Below are positions 25,059 to 34,273 of a DNA stretch of 40,343 nucleotides, in pieces (the stretch's first letter is position 1; the number at the start of each line of letters is the position of its first letter). The notes under the pieces are model-generated. The model worked only from the letters and a program-made list of their open reading frames with translations, did no database searches and was not told the DNA's origin. Source of the DNA: Trueperaceae bacterium (lineage in GTDB: Bacteria > Deinococcota > Deinococci > Deinococcales > Trueperaceae); the NCBI GenBank assembly GCA_031581195.1, contig JAVLCF010000005.1:1-40343 (forward strand), written 5' to 3'. A program made the position numbers and the translations under genes.

Positions 25059-26072
25059 GTGATCGAACAAGTGCTGTCGGCGTTGCTGGCGGTGGTCGCG
25101 GCGATCGGCGCGAGCGTCACGTACTTCTACGGAAGCAACTGGCTGCTCGATCGCCTCGTCACCGACCGCCGGACCGCCGACGGAACCTACGTCTCGAGGC
25201 AGAAGACCCGCGACGCCGTCCGCCCCTGGTTGTTCCTCGCCCCCGCCCTCCTGGTGTTGGGCGTCTACCTCGTCTACCCGGTCGTCGAGACGTTGCGGCT
25301 GAGCTTCTTCGGCAAGAGCGGCGACGGCTTCGTCGGCCTCGCCAACTGGACGTGGGCGGTCGGTAACGACGGCGTCCGCACCGCCGTCCGCAACAACGTC
25401 GTGTGGCTGCTCGTCGTACCGTCGCTCAGCACCGTCTTCGGGCTGCTGGTCGCGACCCTCGCCGACCGCGTCGCCTGGGGCAACGTCGCGAAGAGCCTGG
25501 TGTTCATGCCGATGGCGATCTCGTTCGTCGGCGCCAGCGTCATCTGGAAGTTCGTCTACGACTACCGCGGGGCCGGCTCGGAACAGATCGGGATCCTGAA
25601 CGCGCTCGTCGTCGCGCTCGGCGGCGAACCGCAAGCGTGGATCACCGTCGAGCCGTGGAACAACTTCCTGCTCATGGTGATCCTCGTGTGGATCCAGACC
25701 GGCTTCGCGATGGTGATCCTCAGCGCCGCGCTGCGCGGCGTGCCGGAGGAGACCATCGAAGCGGCCCGCATCGACGGCGCCAGCGACGTCGCGGTGTTCT
25801 TCCGCATCATCATCCCGCAGATCTTCAGCACCATCCTCGTCGTGTGGACCACCATCACGATCGTCGTGCTCAAGATCTTCGACATCGTCGCGGCGATGAC
25901 GAACGGCCAGTGGGGCACCGAGGTCCTCGCGAACGCCATGTACAACTGGATGTTCCGCGGCGGTGGGCACTTCGGTCGCGGCAGCGTCATCGCGCTCATG
26001 ATCATGATCGCCGTCATCCCGATCATGGCGTACAACATCCGCCGTTTCCGCGAAGAGGAGGCCCGCCGATGA
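25059..26072 (+). CDS. sugar ABC transporter permease 1 (AglF-like)
   Basis: Predicted 337 residues, MalF superfamily. An extra N-terminal helix (residues 5-30) precedes RPWLFLAPALLVLGVYLVYP and about five further membrane segments. The cytoplasmic EAA loop that docks the ATPase reads ETIEAARIDGASDVAVFFRIIIP (residues 231-253). GTG 25059 follows GAGGGGAAG, a usable Shine-Dalgarno sequence. The gene overlaps permease 2 by 4 nt (ATGA). Alpha-glucoside specificity is inferred from resemblance to AglF only. Confidence 0.9.
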   Translation: MIEQVLSALLAVVAAIGASVTYFYGSNWLLDRLVTDRRTADGTYVSRQKTRDAVRPWLFLAPALLVLGVYLVYPVVETLRLSFFGKSGDGFVGLANWTWAVGNDGVRTAVRNNVVWLLVVPSLSTVFGLLVATLADRVAWGNVAKSLVFMPMAISFVGASVIWKFVYDYRGAGSEQIGILNALVVALGGEPQAWITVEPWNNFLLMVILVWIQTGFAMVILSAALRGVPEETIEAARIDGASDVAVFFRIIIPQIFSTILVVWTTITIVVLKIFDIVAAMTNGQWGTEVLANAMYNWMFRGGGHFGRGSVIALMIMIAVIPIMAYNIRRFREEEARR

Positions 26073-27223
26073 ACCGCCGCGTCCTCGGCCTCCCTCTCAC
26101 GTGGGGGAAACTCCTCGTGCACCTCGGCCTCGCCGCCATCGTGATCGTGTGGACCGTCCCGACCCTCGGGCTGTTCGTCAGTTCGCTGCGCGACAAGGAC
26201 CAACTCATCACCAGCGGCTGGTGGACGGCGTTGACCGCGTCGGAACAGACCGCCGCGGGGCGCCTCCTGGGGCGCGACGCGGAGGCGACCGACGACGGGC
26301 GCTTCGTCCTGCGCGGCGACCTGCTGGAGGCCGAGAACCGCCGCATCGTCGCCTTCGGGCTCGACCAGACCGACCTGCGCGCGCACGCGCCGGGCGACGC
26401 CGTCGAGCTCGGGGGCCTCACCTTCACGCTGTTCGAGGACGGTACCTACGAAGCGACGTCGCCGACCCCCATCGCGGAGGACTACCGCGAACGGGTGTTC
26501 TACGTCGAAGCGATCCCGCCGACCTTCACCCTCGCCAACTACCGCGAGGTGCTCCGGAGCGAGGGGATCGACCGGGCGTTCATCAACACCTTCACCGTCA
26601 CGATCCCCGCGACCGTCATCCCCATCCTCATCGCCGCGTTCGCGGCGTACGCCTTCGCCTGGATGAAGTTCCCGGGCCGCCAACTGTTCTTCGCCATCGT
26701 CGTCGGCCTGCTCGTCGTGCCGCTGCAGATGTCCTTGATTCCGCTCCTGCGGATGTACAACGACATCGGTGCGGCGTTCGGGGTGCCGTCCAAGACGTAC
26801 CTCGGCATCTGGTTGGCGCACACCGCGTTCGGCTTGCCGTTGGCGGTGTACCTGCTGCGCAACTACATCGGGGGGCTGCCGCGCGACATCATCGAGTCGG
26901 CGCAGCTCGACGGTGCGTCCCACTTCGACGTCTTCACGCGGCTGGTGTTGCCCCTCTCCGTCCCGGCGCTCGCCTCGTTCGCGATCTTCCAGTTCCTGTG
27001 GGTCTGGAACGACCTCCTCGTTGCGCTGGTGTTCCTCGGCAAGGGCGAGGACCAGATCGTGTTGACCTCGAAACTCCGCGAGATGCTCGGGTCGCGCGGC
27101 GACAACTGGGAGATCCTCACCAGCAGCGCGTTCGTCTCCATCCTCGTGCCCCTCATGGTGTTCTTCGCCCTGCAGCGGTACTTCGTGCGGGGCCTCCTGG
27201 CGGGGTCGGTCAAGGGCGGCTGA
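26069..27223 (+). CDS. sugar ABC transporter permease 2 (AglG-like) with a large external loop
   Basis: Predicted 384 residues, MalG superfamily. After the first membrane helix (about 15-40) there is an insertion of some 100 residues (about 45-150) with no hydrophobic segment, where ordinary MalG proteins have a short loop; the standard PPTFTLANYREVL segment then resumes. The EAA loop is DIIESAQLDGASHFDVFTRLVLP (273-295). AglG proteins are known to carry such an extended loop, which should lie in the periplasm. A GAGGAGG sequence inside permease 1 serves as Shine-Dalgarno. No ATPase gene follows; a terminator hairpin does. Confidence 0.9.
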   Translation: MNRRVLGLPLTWGKLLVHLGLAAIVIVWTVPTLGLFVSSLRDKDQLITSGWWTALTASEQTAAGRLLGRDAEATDDGRFVLRGDLLEAENRRIVAFGLDQTDLRAHAPGDAVELGGLTFTLFEDGTYEATSPTPIAEDYRERVFYVEAIPPTFTLANYREVLRSEGIDRAFINTFTVTIPATVIPILIAAFAAYAFAWMKFPGRQLFFAIVVGLLVVPLQMSLIPLLRMYNDIGAAFGVPSKTYLGIWLAHTAFGLPLAVYLLRNYIGGLPRDIIESAQLDGASHFDVFTRLVLPLSVPALASFAIFQFLWVWNDLLVALVFLGKGEDQIVLTSKLREMLGSRGDNWEILTSSAFVSILVPLMVFFALQRYFVRGLLAGSVKGG

Positions 27224-27243
27224 CCGCCCGCCGCGCCCGTCGA

Positions 27244-27273
27244 GGCGGCCGGCCCCTCCGGGGGCCGGCCGCC
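27244..27273. terminator. hairpin terminator between permease 2 and ruvB
   Basis: A perfect 13-bp GC stem (27244-27256 with 27261-27273) closes a TCCG loop. It ends 2 nt before the convergent ruvB stop, so it can serve both strands. Confidence 0.8.
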
Positions 27274-27274
27274 C

Positions 27275-28258
27275 TCACGTCGCGTCGAACAGGCCGTCGG
27301 CTTCGGGCGGCGGCGCCAACCCCAAGTGCCGGTACGCCGCCGCGGTCGCGACCCGCCCCCGGGCGGTGCGGTGCAGCAACCCCCGCTGGATCAGGAACGG
27401 TTCGTACACCTCCTCCAGCGTCGCGCGGTCCTCCCCGATCGCGGTCGCGAGCGTGCCCAACCCGACCGGCCCCCCGGCGAAGCCCTCCACGAGGTGGCGC
27501 AGCAGCGTCCGGTCGCGGGCGTCGAGCCCCGCGACGTCGATGCCGAGCTCGTCGAGGGCGTCGCGGGTCCGCGCCAGGTCGATCCGCGCTTCGCCGGCGA
27601 CCTCGGCGTAGTCGCGGACGCGGCGCAACAACCGCTTCGCGATCCGCATCGTGCCGCGCGAGCGGCGCCCGATCTCCAGCGCCGCGTCGGGCGCCAGCTC
27701 GAGCCCCAACAGGTCCGCGTCGCGCGTCACGCCCTCGGCGAGCTCCTCGTCGCGGTAGTACTCGAGGTGCTCGAGGATCCCGAAGCGGCTGCGCAACGGC
27801 CCCGTGATGAGGCCGGGGCGGGTCGTCGCCCCGATGAGGGTGAAGCGCGGCAGGTCCAGACGCAACGTCCGCGCCGACGGGCCCTGCCCCAACACCAGGT
27901 CGATCGCGAAGTCCTCCATCGCGGGGTAGAGGTGCTCCTCCGCCGCCCGCCCGAGCCGGTGGATCTCGTCGATGAACACGACGTCGCGCTCCTGGATGGC
28001 GTTCGTGAGGATCGCCGCGAGGTCGCCCGGCTTCTCGATCGCCGGCCCGCTGGTGATGCGGATGCCGACCCCGAGCTCCTCGGCGACGATGTGCGCGAGC
28101 GTCGTCTTGCCGAGGCCCGGCGGGCCGTGCAGCAGCACGTGATCGAGGACGTCCTCGCGGCCCTTCGCCGCCTCCAGGTAGACGCGGAACTTCTCCTTCA
28201 GCGCCGCCTGACCGACGTACGCGTCCAGCGTCCGGGGGCGGAGGGCGGCGTCGTCCAC
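27275..28258 (-). CDS. ruvB: Holliday junction branch-migration helicase RuvB
   Basis: Predicted 327 residues. RuvB is the hexameric AAA+ motor that drives branch migration with RuvA during recombinational repair. The N-terminal [12 protein letters not shown], Walker [11 protein letters not shown] (Lys51), Walker B DEIH (97-100), [18 protein letters not shown] with the arginine finger, and the winged-helix C terminus ([17 protein letters not shown]) are clear. GTG 28258 lies 7 nt after a TACGCT box; no other start codon lies between, so the gene is leaderless. ruvA and ruvC are not in the window. Confidence 0.98.
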   Translation of the reverse strand: MDDAALRPRTLDAYVGQAALKEKFRVYLEAAKGREDVLDHVLLHGPPGLGKTTLAHIVAEELGVGIRITSGPAIEKPGDLAAILTNAIQERDVVFIDEIHRLGRAAEEHLYPAMEDFAIDLVLGQGPSARTLRLDLPRFTLIGATTRPGLITGPLRSRFGILEHLEYYRDEELAEGVTRDADLLGLELAPDAALEIGRRSRGTMRIAKRLLRRVRDYAEVAGEARIDLARTRDALDELGIDVAGLDARDRTLLRHLVEGFAGGPVGLGTLATAIGEDRATLEEVYEPFLIQRGLLHRTARGRVATAAAYRHLGLAPPPEADGLFDAT

Positions 28259-28265
28259 GCGACGA

Positions 28266-28271
28266 AGCGTA
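28266..28271 (-). promoter_or_regulatory. -10 box (TACGCT) for ruvB
   Basis: On the minus strand GGTACGCT ends 7 nt before the ruvB GTG. It faces the purU promoter within a 64-nt divergent region. Confidence 0.55.
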
Positions 28272-28311
28272 CCACCGGCCCGCGGCGCGCCCCGCGGCCG
28301 GCCGGGCGCGG

Positions 28312-28317
28312 TACCGT
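28312..28317 (+). promoter_or_regulatory. -10 box (TACCGT) for purU
   Basis: GGTACCGT ends 5 nt before GTG 28323, the tightest spacing of the set. A leaderless transcript is predicted. Confidence 0.55.
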
Positions 28318-28322
28318 GCCCC

Positions 28323-29210
28323 GTGACCTCCACGGCCCGCACCCGACGCGACGCGCGCCTGCTCGTCGCCTGCGAAGACCGGCCCGGCATCGTCGCCGCG
28401 ACGTCGGGGTTCCTCGCGGCGCGCGGCGCGAACCTGCTCGGCGCGTCGCAACACACGACCGACCCCGAGGGCGGCACCTTCTTCATGCGCATGGCGTTCC
28501 GGCTTCCGGGCACCCCCGACGCGCCCGACGCCGCCGCGCTGCGCGCGGCGTTCGACGCGGAGGTGGCGACGCCGTTCGGAATGGACGCCCGCCTCGTCGT
28601 CGATCCGCACCCCCGGCGCACCGCGATCCTCGTCTCGAAGGCGGACCACGCCCTGCTGGAATTGTTGTGGCGGTGGCGCAACGGCGAGCTGGACGCCGAC
28701 GTCCGCGTCGTGATCTCCAACCACGACGCCCTGCGCGACGTCGTCGAGGGGTTCGGCGTGCCGTTCGTGCACCTCCCGATCGAGCCCGGCGCCAAGGAGG
28801 CGCAGGAGGCCCGCATCGAGCAACGCCTCGCCGACGACGCCATCGAACTCGTCGTGCTGGCCCGCTACATGCAGATCCTCTCGCCGGGGTTCGTGGCGCG
28901 CTGGCCGCAGCGCATCGTCAACATCCACCATTCGTTCCTCCCGGCGTTCGTCGGGGCGGCGCCCTACCGGCAGGCGTACGAGCGGGGCGTGAAGCGGATC
29001 GGGGCGACCGCGCACTACGTCACGCACGAACTGGATCAGGGCCCGATCATCGCGCAGGACGTCGCCCCCGTCAGCCACCGCGACTCGGTCCGCGACCTGG
29101 TCCGCATCGGCAAGGAGGTCGAGCGGACGGTGCTGGCGCGCGCCGTCGATGCGCACCTCGCCGACGCGATCCTCGTGCACGGCAACAAGACCGTCGTCTT
29201 CGACGCCTGA
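28323..29210 (+). CDS. purU: formyltetrahydrofolate deformylase
   Basis: Predicted 295 residues. PurU hydrolyses 10-formyl-THF to THF and formate, balancing one-carbon pools and supplying formate to PurT. An N-terminal ACT domain ([26 protein letters not shown], about residues 13-90) precedes the formyl-transferase-type domain ([19 protein letters not shown] onward). The catalytic Asn-His-Asp set is visible in [10 protein letters not shown] and [13 protein letters not shown] 28323 is the first codon after the -10 box. The gene ends just before a 13-bp hairpin. Confidence 0.96.
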   Translation: MTSTARTRRDARLLVACEDRPGIVAATSGFLAARGANLLGASQHTTDPEGGTFFMRMAFRLPGTPDAPDAAALRAAFDAEVATPFGMDARLVVDPHPRRTAILVSKADHALLELLWRWRNGELDADVRVVISNHDALRDVVEGFGVPFVHLPIEPGAKEAQEARIEQRLADDAIELVVLARYMQILSPGFVARWPQRIVNIHHSFLPAFVGAAPYRQAYERGVKRIGATAHYVTHELDQGPIIAQDVAPVSHRDSVRDLVRIGKEVERTVLARAVDAHLADAILVHGNKTVVFDA

Positions 29211-29221
29211 GGCGTTCCCTA

Positions 29222-29251
29222 CGCCGTCCGGGGTGCGGACCCCGGACGGCG
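29222..29251 (+). terminator. hairpin terminator after purU
   Basis: A perfect 13-bp stem (29222-29234 with 29239-29251) closes a GCGG loop. It ends 7 nt before the next -10 box, so termination and re-initiation are packed together. Confidence 0.75.
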
Positions 29252-29258
29252 GACGCGG

Positions 29259-29264
29259 TAGCAT
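29259..29264 (+). promoter_or_regulatory. -10 box (TAGCAT) for the phosphoribosyltransferase-dnaG operon
   Basis: GGTAGCAT lies 43 nt before ATG 29308. The leader contains a GGAG Shine-Dalgarno sequence close to the start, so this is a leadered mRNA. Confidence 0.5.
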
Positions 29265-29307
29265 GCCGGACGGACCGCCGGCCGCCGGCCGGCGCCGGAG
29301 GCCCCCC

Positions 29308-29901
29308 ATGGATCCAGCCCACCCCGCGAGCGACGCCGTCCCCGCCCACCACCGCATCACGATCGGCACGACGACCCGCGACCTTCCCGTCGTCGACGTC
29401 GGCGGGGTGTCGGTCGCCCTCCTGAACCTGTTGGGCGACACCGACCTCGTCGAGGCCGCCGCGGAGGCGCTCGAGGCCGCGATGCCCGACGGCGTCGAGG
29501 CGTTCGTGACGCCGGAGGTGAAGGCCGTCCCGCTCGCGCACGCCCTGTCCCGCCGGACCGGCGTGCCGTACGTCGTGATCCGCAAGACGGAGAAGCCGTA
29601 CATGGTCGACGCGATCGCGCGGACGGTGACGAGCATCACCACCGGCGCCCCGCAGGACCTCGTCCTCGACGGCGGCGACGTCCCCCGCCTCCGCGGGCGC
29701 CGCGTCGCGATCGTCGACGACGTCGTGTCGACCGGGGGGACGCTGCACGGCCTGATCGAGTTGCTCGAGCACGTCGGCGCCGAGGTCGTGACGACGATGG
29801 TCGTCTTCACCGAGGGCGACCCCCGCGACGACGTCGTGTCGCTCGGGCACCTGCCGTTGTACCCCGCCGCCGCGGGGGACGACGGACGCGAAGCGAGCTG
29901 A
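29308..29901 (+). CDS. adenine/purine phosphoribosyltransferase-like protein
   Basis: Predicted 197 residues. Type I phosphoribosyltransferases join a base to PRPP. The PRPP motif is [14 protein letters not shown] (about residues 132-145), and [36 protein letters not shown] resembles the APRT/XPRT lineage. The base specificity (adenine, xanthine or a regulatory PurR-like role without an HTH) cannot be fixed by eye. ATG 29308 has a GGAG upstream. It leads an operon with dnaG, whose start is 4 nt past this stop. Confidence 0.85.
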   Translation: MDPAHPASDAVPAHHRITIGTTTRDLPVVDVGGVSVALLNLLGDTDLVEAAAEALEAAMPDGVEAFVTPEVKAVPLAHALSRRTGVPYVVIRKTEKPYMVDAIARTVTSITTGAPQDLVLDGGDVPRLRGRRVAIVDDVVSTGGTLHGLIELLEHVGAEVVTTMVVFTEGDPRDDVVSLGHLPLYPAAAGDDGREAS

Positions 29902-29905
29902 TTCG

Positions 29906-31765
29906 TTGGCGAACGACGACGTCAAGGAACGCATCCGCGCCGCCCTGGACTTGGGTGAGGTGGTCGCCGAAACCGTCGCGCTGAAGCCCGCGGGGCGGGA
30001 GCGCCTCAAGGGCCTCTGCCCGTTCCATTCCGAGAAGACGCCGTCGTTCCACGTCCACACCGGCAAGGGCTTCTACTACTGTTTCGGGTGCGGGGCGAAG
30101 GGCGACCTGTTCGATTTCGTCATGCAGACGCAGGGCGTGGAGTTCGGGGATGCGCTGCAGCTCCTCGGGCGGCGCGCCGGCATCGAGGTGGAGCCGCAGG
30201 CCCCGAGCGGCGCGTCGCAACGACGCCGCGACCTGGTGGCGGTCAACGCCTGGGCGGAGGCCTGGTTCCGTGCGCGCCTCCACGCGCCCGAGGGTGCCGA
30301 CGCGCTCGCCTACCTCCGCGGGCGCAAGCTGAGCGACGCGACGATCGACGCGTGGGGGCTCGGCTACGCCCCCGACGGCTGGGACGGCCTGCTGCGCGCG
30401 GCGTTGACCGAAGGCCTGCGCGAGGAGGACCTGCTCGCGGCGGGGCTGTTGAGCGAGAACGAGCGGGGGCGCCGCTACGACCGCTTTCGGGGGCGCGTCA
30501 CGTTCCCGATCCGTGACCGCTTGGGGCGCACCGTCGGCTTCGCCGGCCGGGTGTTGGGCGACGACGTCCCCAAGTACCTCAACACCCCCGAAACCGACCT
30601 GTTCGACAAGGGCTCGCTGCTGTACGGCCTCGACCGGGCTCGCCCCGCCATCCGCGAGGCGGGGGAGGTGCTCGTCGTCGAGGGCTACATGGACGTCCTC
30701 GCGCTCCACCAGACCGGGTTCGAGACGGCGGTCGCGGCGCTCGGGGCGACGTTGACCGAGGCGCAGGCGCAGGCGTTCTCGCGTCTCGGGGTGCAGCGCG
30801 TCCGGTTGGCCTTCGACGCCGACGAGGCGGGCCAGCGGGCGGTGTTGTCGGGCTTGGACCAGTCGGTCGGTCGGCGCTTCCTCGTCGAAGCGGTCACGGT
30901 GCCGTCCGGCAAGGACCCCGCCGACGCCGTCCTCGACGGCGACGTCGAGGCGTTCCGCGCGGCGTTGGCCCAGGGGCAGAGCGAGGTGGCGTTCCGCTTC
31001 CGCAGCGTCGTGGACGGCGCCGACCTCACGACGCCCGAGGGGCGCCGCGAGGTGCTCGAGACGCTCGCGCCGTCCCTCACGCCGCGCGACCTGCACGACG
31101 AGGTCGCCGCGGAGATGCGCCGCCTCGTCGTCGAGGCGCTCGACCTCGACGAGAAACGCCTGCTCGCCTGGCTGGAGAGCCGCGGGTCGAAGCGCTTGGA
31201 CGCGACGCAGGTCCGGGGGATGGAGCGGCGGGTCGCGGCGCCCGAGGGGGTCGCGGGCATCGAGGTGGAGATCATGGCGCTGCTGCTGCGCGAGCCCGGC
31301 CGCCTCGCGGGGCGCCTGCCCGACGTCCTCGCGCAGGTCCCGAGCGAGCTGGAGCCGTCGAAACTCCGCGAGTTCGCCGCGATCTGCGCGGAGGAGGGCT
31401 ACGATCCCGACGCGGTCCTGGCCCGCTACCGCGAGCGGGAGGAGGGCGACCTGTTGTTCGCCCGCGCCTTCGACGAGGACGACGGCGGGCCGGTCGACCG
31501 GCGCGCCCAGCTGGAGCGGCACCTGGAGACGTCGCTGGCGCGGCTGCGCGAGCGGGTGCTGGAGCGCGGCACCGAAGCGATCCGTGGGCGCCTCGAGGCG
31601 CGCGTCGAGGAGATCCGCGCGCTCCTGGCGAAGCCGGACCTCGACGACGCGACGTTGCAGGCCTGCTACGCCGAACTCGCGGAGCTGCAGGGTGCCCTCG
31701 CGGCGCGCGAAGCGGAACGGCGGGTCCGCGCGCGGCGCGGGGTGGGCGGCGGCCGCCGCCGCTGA
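29906..31765 (+). CDS. dnaG: DNA primase DnaG
   Basis: Predicted 619 residues. DnaG makes RNA primers at the replication fork, partnering with DnaB. The N-terminal CHC2 zinc site is Cys38, His41, Cys59 and Cys62. TOPRIM follows with VLVVEGYMDVLALH (near 250-265) and AFDADEAGQRA. The C-terminal part (about 430-619) is helix-rich and should hold the DnaB-interaction domain. The start is a rare TTG at 29906, 4 nt past the previous stop; no ATG or GTG fits before the conserved KERIRAALDLGEVV. A weak purine run in the previous gene is the only Shine-Dalgarno candidate. Confidence 0.96.
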   Translation: MANDDVKERIRAALDLGEVVAETVALKPAGRERLKGLCPFHSEKTPSFHVHTGKGFYYCFGCGAKGDLFDFVMQTQGVEFGDALQLLGRRAGIEVEPQAPSGASQRRRDLVAVNAWAEAWFRARLHAPEGADALAYLRGRKLSDATIDAWGLGYAPDGWDGLLRAALTEGLREEDLLAAGLLSENERGRRYDRFRGRVTFPIRDRLGRTVGFAGRVLGDDVPKYLNTPETDLFDKGSLLYGLDRARPAIREAGEVLVVEGYMDVLALHQTGFETAVAALGATLTEAQAQAFSRLGVQRVRLAFDADEAGQRAVLSGLDQSVGRRFLVEAVTVPSGKDPADAVLDGDVEAFRAALAQGQSEVAFRFRSVVDGADLTTPEGRREVLETLAPSLTPRDLHDEVAAEMRRLVVEALDLDEKRLLAWLESRGSKRLDATQVRGMERRVAAPEGVAGIEVEIMALLLREPGRLAGRLPDVLAQVPSELEPSKLREFAAICAEEGYDPDAVLARYREREEGDLLFARAFDEDDGGPVDRRAQLERHLETSLARLRERVLERGTEAIRGRLEARVEEIRALLAKPDLDDATLQACYAELAELQGALAAREAERRVRARRGVGGGRRR

Positions 31766-31829
31766 CGCCGAAGCGAAGAAGCGACCTCCAGGACGGCACT
31801 CACGCGAGCGCCCACCGGCGCGGCGCGCG

Positions 31830-31859
31830 TTGACACCCTGCGAAGCGCCTTGGTACTCT
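31830..31859 (+). promoter_or_regulatory. V/A-ATPase operon promoter (sigma-A type)
   Basis: A perfect -35 TTGACA (31830-31835) and a -10 TACTCT (31854-31859) are separated by 18 nt. Start of transcription near 31866 gives a leader of about 108 nt before the first gene. Together with groESL this is the only promoter in the window with a consensus -35. Confidence 0.85.
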
Positions 31860-31877
31860 CGTGCGGCAGCGCACGAG
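31858..31877. promoter_or_regulatory. inverted repeat over the V/A-ATPase transcription start
   Basis: CTCGTGC (31858-31864) and GCACGAG (31871-31877) are exact reverse complements around 6 nt, with one more possible pair inside. The dyad spans the end of the -10 box and the expected +1. It is a plausible repressor operator, and because its left arm is mostly not transcribed it is unlikely to act as an RNA hairpin. Confidence 0.4.
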
Positions 31878-31973
31878 CGGGGTCCAGGCCCCCCGCGCGG
31901 TGTTCCGTACGAGATTCAGCACGGTGCCCGCCGTCGCGCGGTTCGGCGAGGGTCGGGACGAGAGGAGGGGCGG

Positions 31974-32294
31974 TTGGACGCTCAGGGAGACAACCTGCTG
32001 CAACGCCTCGTGGAACAGGAACGCACCCTCGACCAGCGCGTCGAGGCCGCCAAGGCGGAAGCCGAGACGCTGATCGAGGAGGCGCGCCGCACCGCGGCCA
32101 CCCGCCTCGAGGAGGCGAAACGGCGCGCCGACGCCCTCGCGCGGGAGACCGCGGAGGCCGCCGAACGCGACGCCGAGGCGGAGCGCCACGCCATTCTGGA
32201 GGCCGCCGAGGCGGACGCCGCGACGGTCGCGGCGCAGGCCGACGCGCGCCTCGACGCCGCCGTGGGCGCGGTCCTGGAGCGCGTCCTGCCGTGA
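31974..32294 (+). CDS. V/A-type ATPase stator subunit G/H-like
   Basis: Predicted 106 residues, almost entirely coiled coil from residue 8 to 98, rich in Ala, Glu and Arg. This matches the G (AhaH) subunit that pairs with subunit E to form the peripheral stalk. The start is TTG 31974, supported by GGAGG at 31964-31968 and by the lack of ATG or GTG nearby. Its position as first gene matches the Thermus operon. The stop overlaps the subunit I start by 4 nt (GTGA). Similarity is by coiled-coil pattern and context, so the call is firmer from position than from motifs. Confidence 0.85.
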   Translation: MDAQGDNLLQRLVEQERTLDQRVEAAKAEAETLIEEARRTAATRLEEAKRRADALARETAEAAERDAEAERHAILEAAEADAATVAAQADARLDAAVGAVLERVLP

Positions 32295-34273
32295 TCGCCC
32301 CCATGGACCGGCTCACGGTCGTCGGCCGCCGCAGCGCGGCGCGCGAGGTGCTGCAGTCGCTGCAGAGCCTCGGCGCGGTGCACGTCGACCCGATCGACCC
32401 CGAGGCGTACGCCGACCTCGCCCGCAACGACCTCGCCGGCGCCGACCGCGAGGCGGCGGACGGCTGGGCCGCGGCGCTCGAGCACCTCGAGACGCTGCGC
32501 AGCGTGCTCGGCGTCGAGAAGGCCGAGCCGCTGCCCCGCAGCGACGTCGCCACCGACCTCGCCACGATCGCCTCGACGCTGAACGACCTGCGCGCGAAGG
32601 TCGACGCGATCCTCGCCGAGCGCACCGCGGCGCGCGAGGAGCTCGCCACGATCGCCGAGGCGCTCCCGCCGTTGCGGGCCGTCGCGCCGACGCTCGCGCA
32701 GCTCGAGGAAAGCGACCGGCTCGCCGGCCTCGCCTTCCTCGCGCCCGCCGACGTCGTCGCCGCCGTCCGCGACGACCTGAACGCCGCGCTCGAGGAGCGC
32801 GTCGAGCTGGCCGACCAGGCGTTCGGCGAGCAACGGCTCGCCGTCGTCGTCACCCTCCACCGCGACGAGGAGGCGCTCCGCGCCGCCCTCTCCCGCGCCG
32901 GGGTCGCCCCGCTCGCCCTGCCCGCGAAGTACCGCGGCGAGGGCGTCGCGAAGGCGGTCCACACGATGGAGGAGCGCGACGGCCAGCTGCCGAAGCGGCT
33001 CGAGTCGCTCGAGGCGCAACTCACCAAGCTGGGCCAGCAGCACGGCCCGACGTTGGCCGCCTGGTGGTCGGTCGTCCGCAACCACCACGCCCGCTACGAG
33101 CGGATGGGCGACCTGGCGACGGGAACGTACGCCTTCGCCCTCCAGGGGTGGGTGCCGAGCGACGAGGTCAAGAAGGTCGCCGACGGACTCAAGATGCAGT
33201 TCGGCGAGGACGTCGTCCTCGACCACCGGCCGGCGGACGACCACCACGACGCCGGCGTCCCCACGAAGCTCGACAACCCCGGCTGGATGCGACCGTTCCA
33301 GGGGTTGTTGTCGCTGTTCGCCCCGCCCGCCTACGGGGGGTTCGACCCCACGTGGACGCTGGCGGTGTTCTTCCCGCTCTACTTCGGGATCGTCGTCGGC
33401 GACATCGCCTACGGGCTGATCTTCCTCACGATCGGCCTCTGGCTCCGGCGCCGCGGGTCGCGCGGCCGCGAGCTCGACCTCGGGCCGCTCGGGGTCGTCA
33501 TTCCGGCCCGCAACCTGACCGGCATCGGCACGGTGATCAACTGGGCCGCCGGCTGGTCGATCGTCTGGGGCGTCGTCTACGGCGAGTTCTGGGGCAACTT
33601 CCTCGAGAAGTGGCCCAAGGGCCAGCCGGTCTTCTACCCCGGCGACAAGGGGATCTTCGAGATCCTGTTGTTCCGCGTCGAGGTGTTCACCCCGCTCCTC
33701 GTTCTGACCCTCGGGTTCGGGACGCTGCAGGTCCTGCTCGGGTGGGGCATCCGCGCCTACTACGGCGCGAAGCACCACGACCGCGCGCACACGTGGGAGG
33801 GCATCGGCATGGTCGCGGGCATCGCCGCGATCGTCGTCGTCGCCGCGGGTTACCTCACCGGGACCCTGGGGGCCGCGATCTACGCCGTGGCTGCGGCGTT
33901 GGCGGCGGTGTTCCTGCTCGGGGTCGTGATCTCCGGCCTGCCGTTGATGCTCGTCGAGGTCATCAGCAACGCCGGCAACATCCTCAGTTACCTTCGTCTG
34001 TTCGCGGTGGGTCTGTCCGCCGCCCTCGTCGCCAACCTCGGGACCAACGCCGGCTTCGCGCTCAACGACGCCGTCGCGCTGCCCCTGCTCGGGGAGGCCC
34101 TCGGGGTCCTCGTGGCCGTCGTGATCAACCTCGCCGCGGTCATCCTCACCATCGTCGGCCACACCCTGCAGCCCCTGCGTCTGCAGTACGTGGAATTCTT
34201 CACCAAGTTCGGCTTCTACGAAACGAGCGGCCGAGCGTACCAGCCCTTCCGGCTCCTTGGAGGAAAAGCATGA
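32291..34273 (+). CDS. atpI: V/A-type ATPase subunit I (a-type membrane subunit)
   Basis: Predicted 660 residues. The N-terminal half is a soluble, coiled-coil-rich arm (about 1-330) that ties the peripheral stalks to the membrane. The C-terminal half has about eight membrane segments forming the proton half-channels beside the c ring (for example TWTLAVFFPLYFGIVVGDIAYGL, and NILSYLRLFAVGLSAALVA late in the protein). GTG 32291 gives the typical MIAPMDRLTVVG opening; ATG 32303 is a weaker alternative. Both ends overlap neighbours by 4 nt. Confidence 0.96.
   Translation: MIAPMDRLTVVGRRSAAREVLQSLQSLGAVHVDPIDPEAYADLARNDLAGADREAADGWAAALEHLETLRSVLGVEKAEPLPRSDVATDLATIASTLNDLRAKVDAILAERTAAREELATIAEALPPLRAVAPTLAQLEESDRLAGLAFLAPADVVAAVRDDLNAALEERVELADQAFGEQRLAVVVTLHRDEEALRAALSRAGVAPLALPAKYRGEGVAKAVHTMEERDGQLPKRLESLEAQLTKLGQQHGPTLAAWWSVVRNHHARYERMGDLATGTYAFALQGWVPSDEVKKVADGLKMQFGEDVVLDHRPADDHHDAGVPTKLDNPGWMRPFQGLLSLFAPPAYGGFDPTWTLAVFFPLYFGIVVGDIAYGLIFLTIGLWLRRRGSRGRELDLGPLGVVIPARNLTGIGTVINWAAGWSIVWGVVYGEFWGNFLEKWPKGQPVFYPGDKGIFEILLFRVEVFTPLLVLTLGFGTLQVLLGWGIRAYYGAKHHDRAHTWEGIGMVAGIAAIVVVAAGYLTGTLGAAIYAVAAALAAVFLLGVVISGLPLMLVEVISNAGNILSYLRLFAVGLSAALVANLGTNAGFALNDAVALPLLGEALGVLVAVVINLAAVILTIVGHTLQPLRLQYVEFFTKFGFYETSGRAYQPFRLLGGKA

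Noticed and set aside
31808-31821. Terminator after dnaG
   Set aside because: Only a 5-bp stem with a 4-nt loop, which falls close to the ATPase -35; no clear terminator for dnaG is seen.
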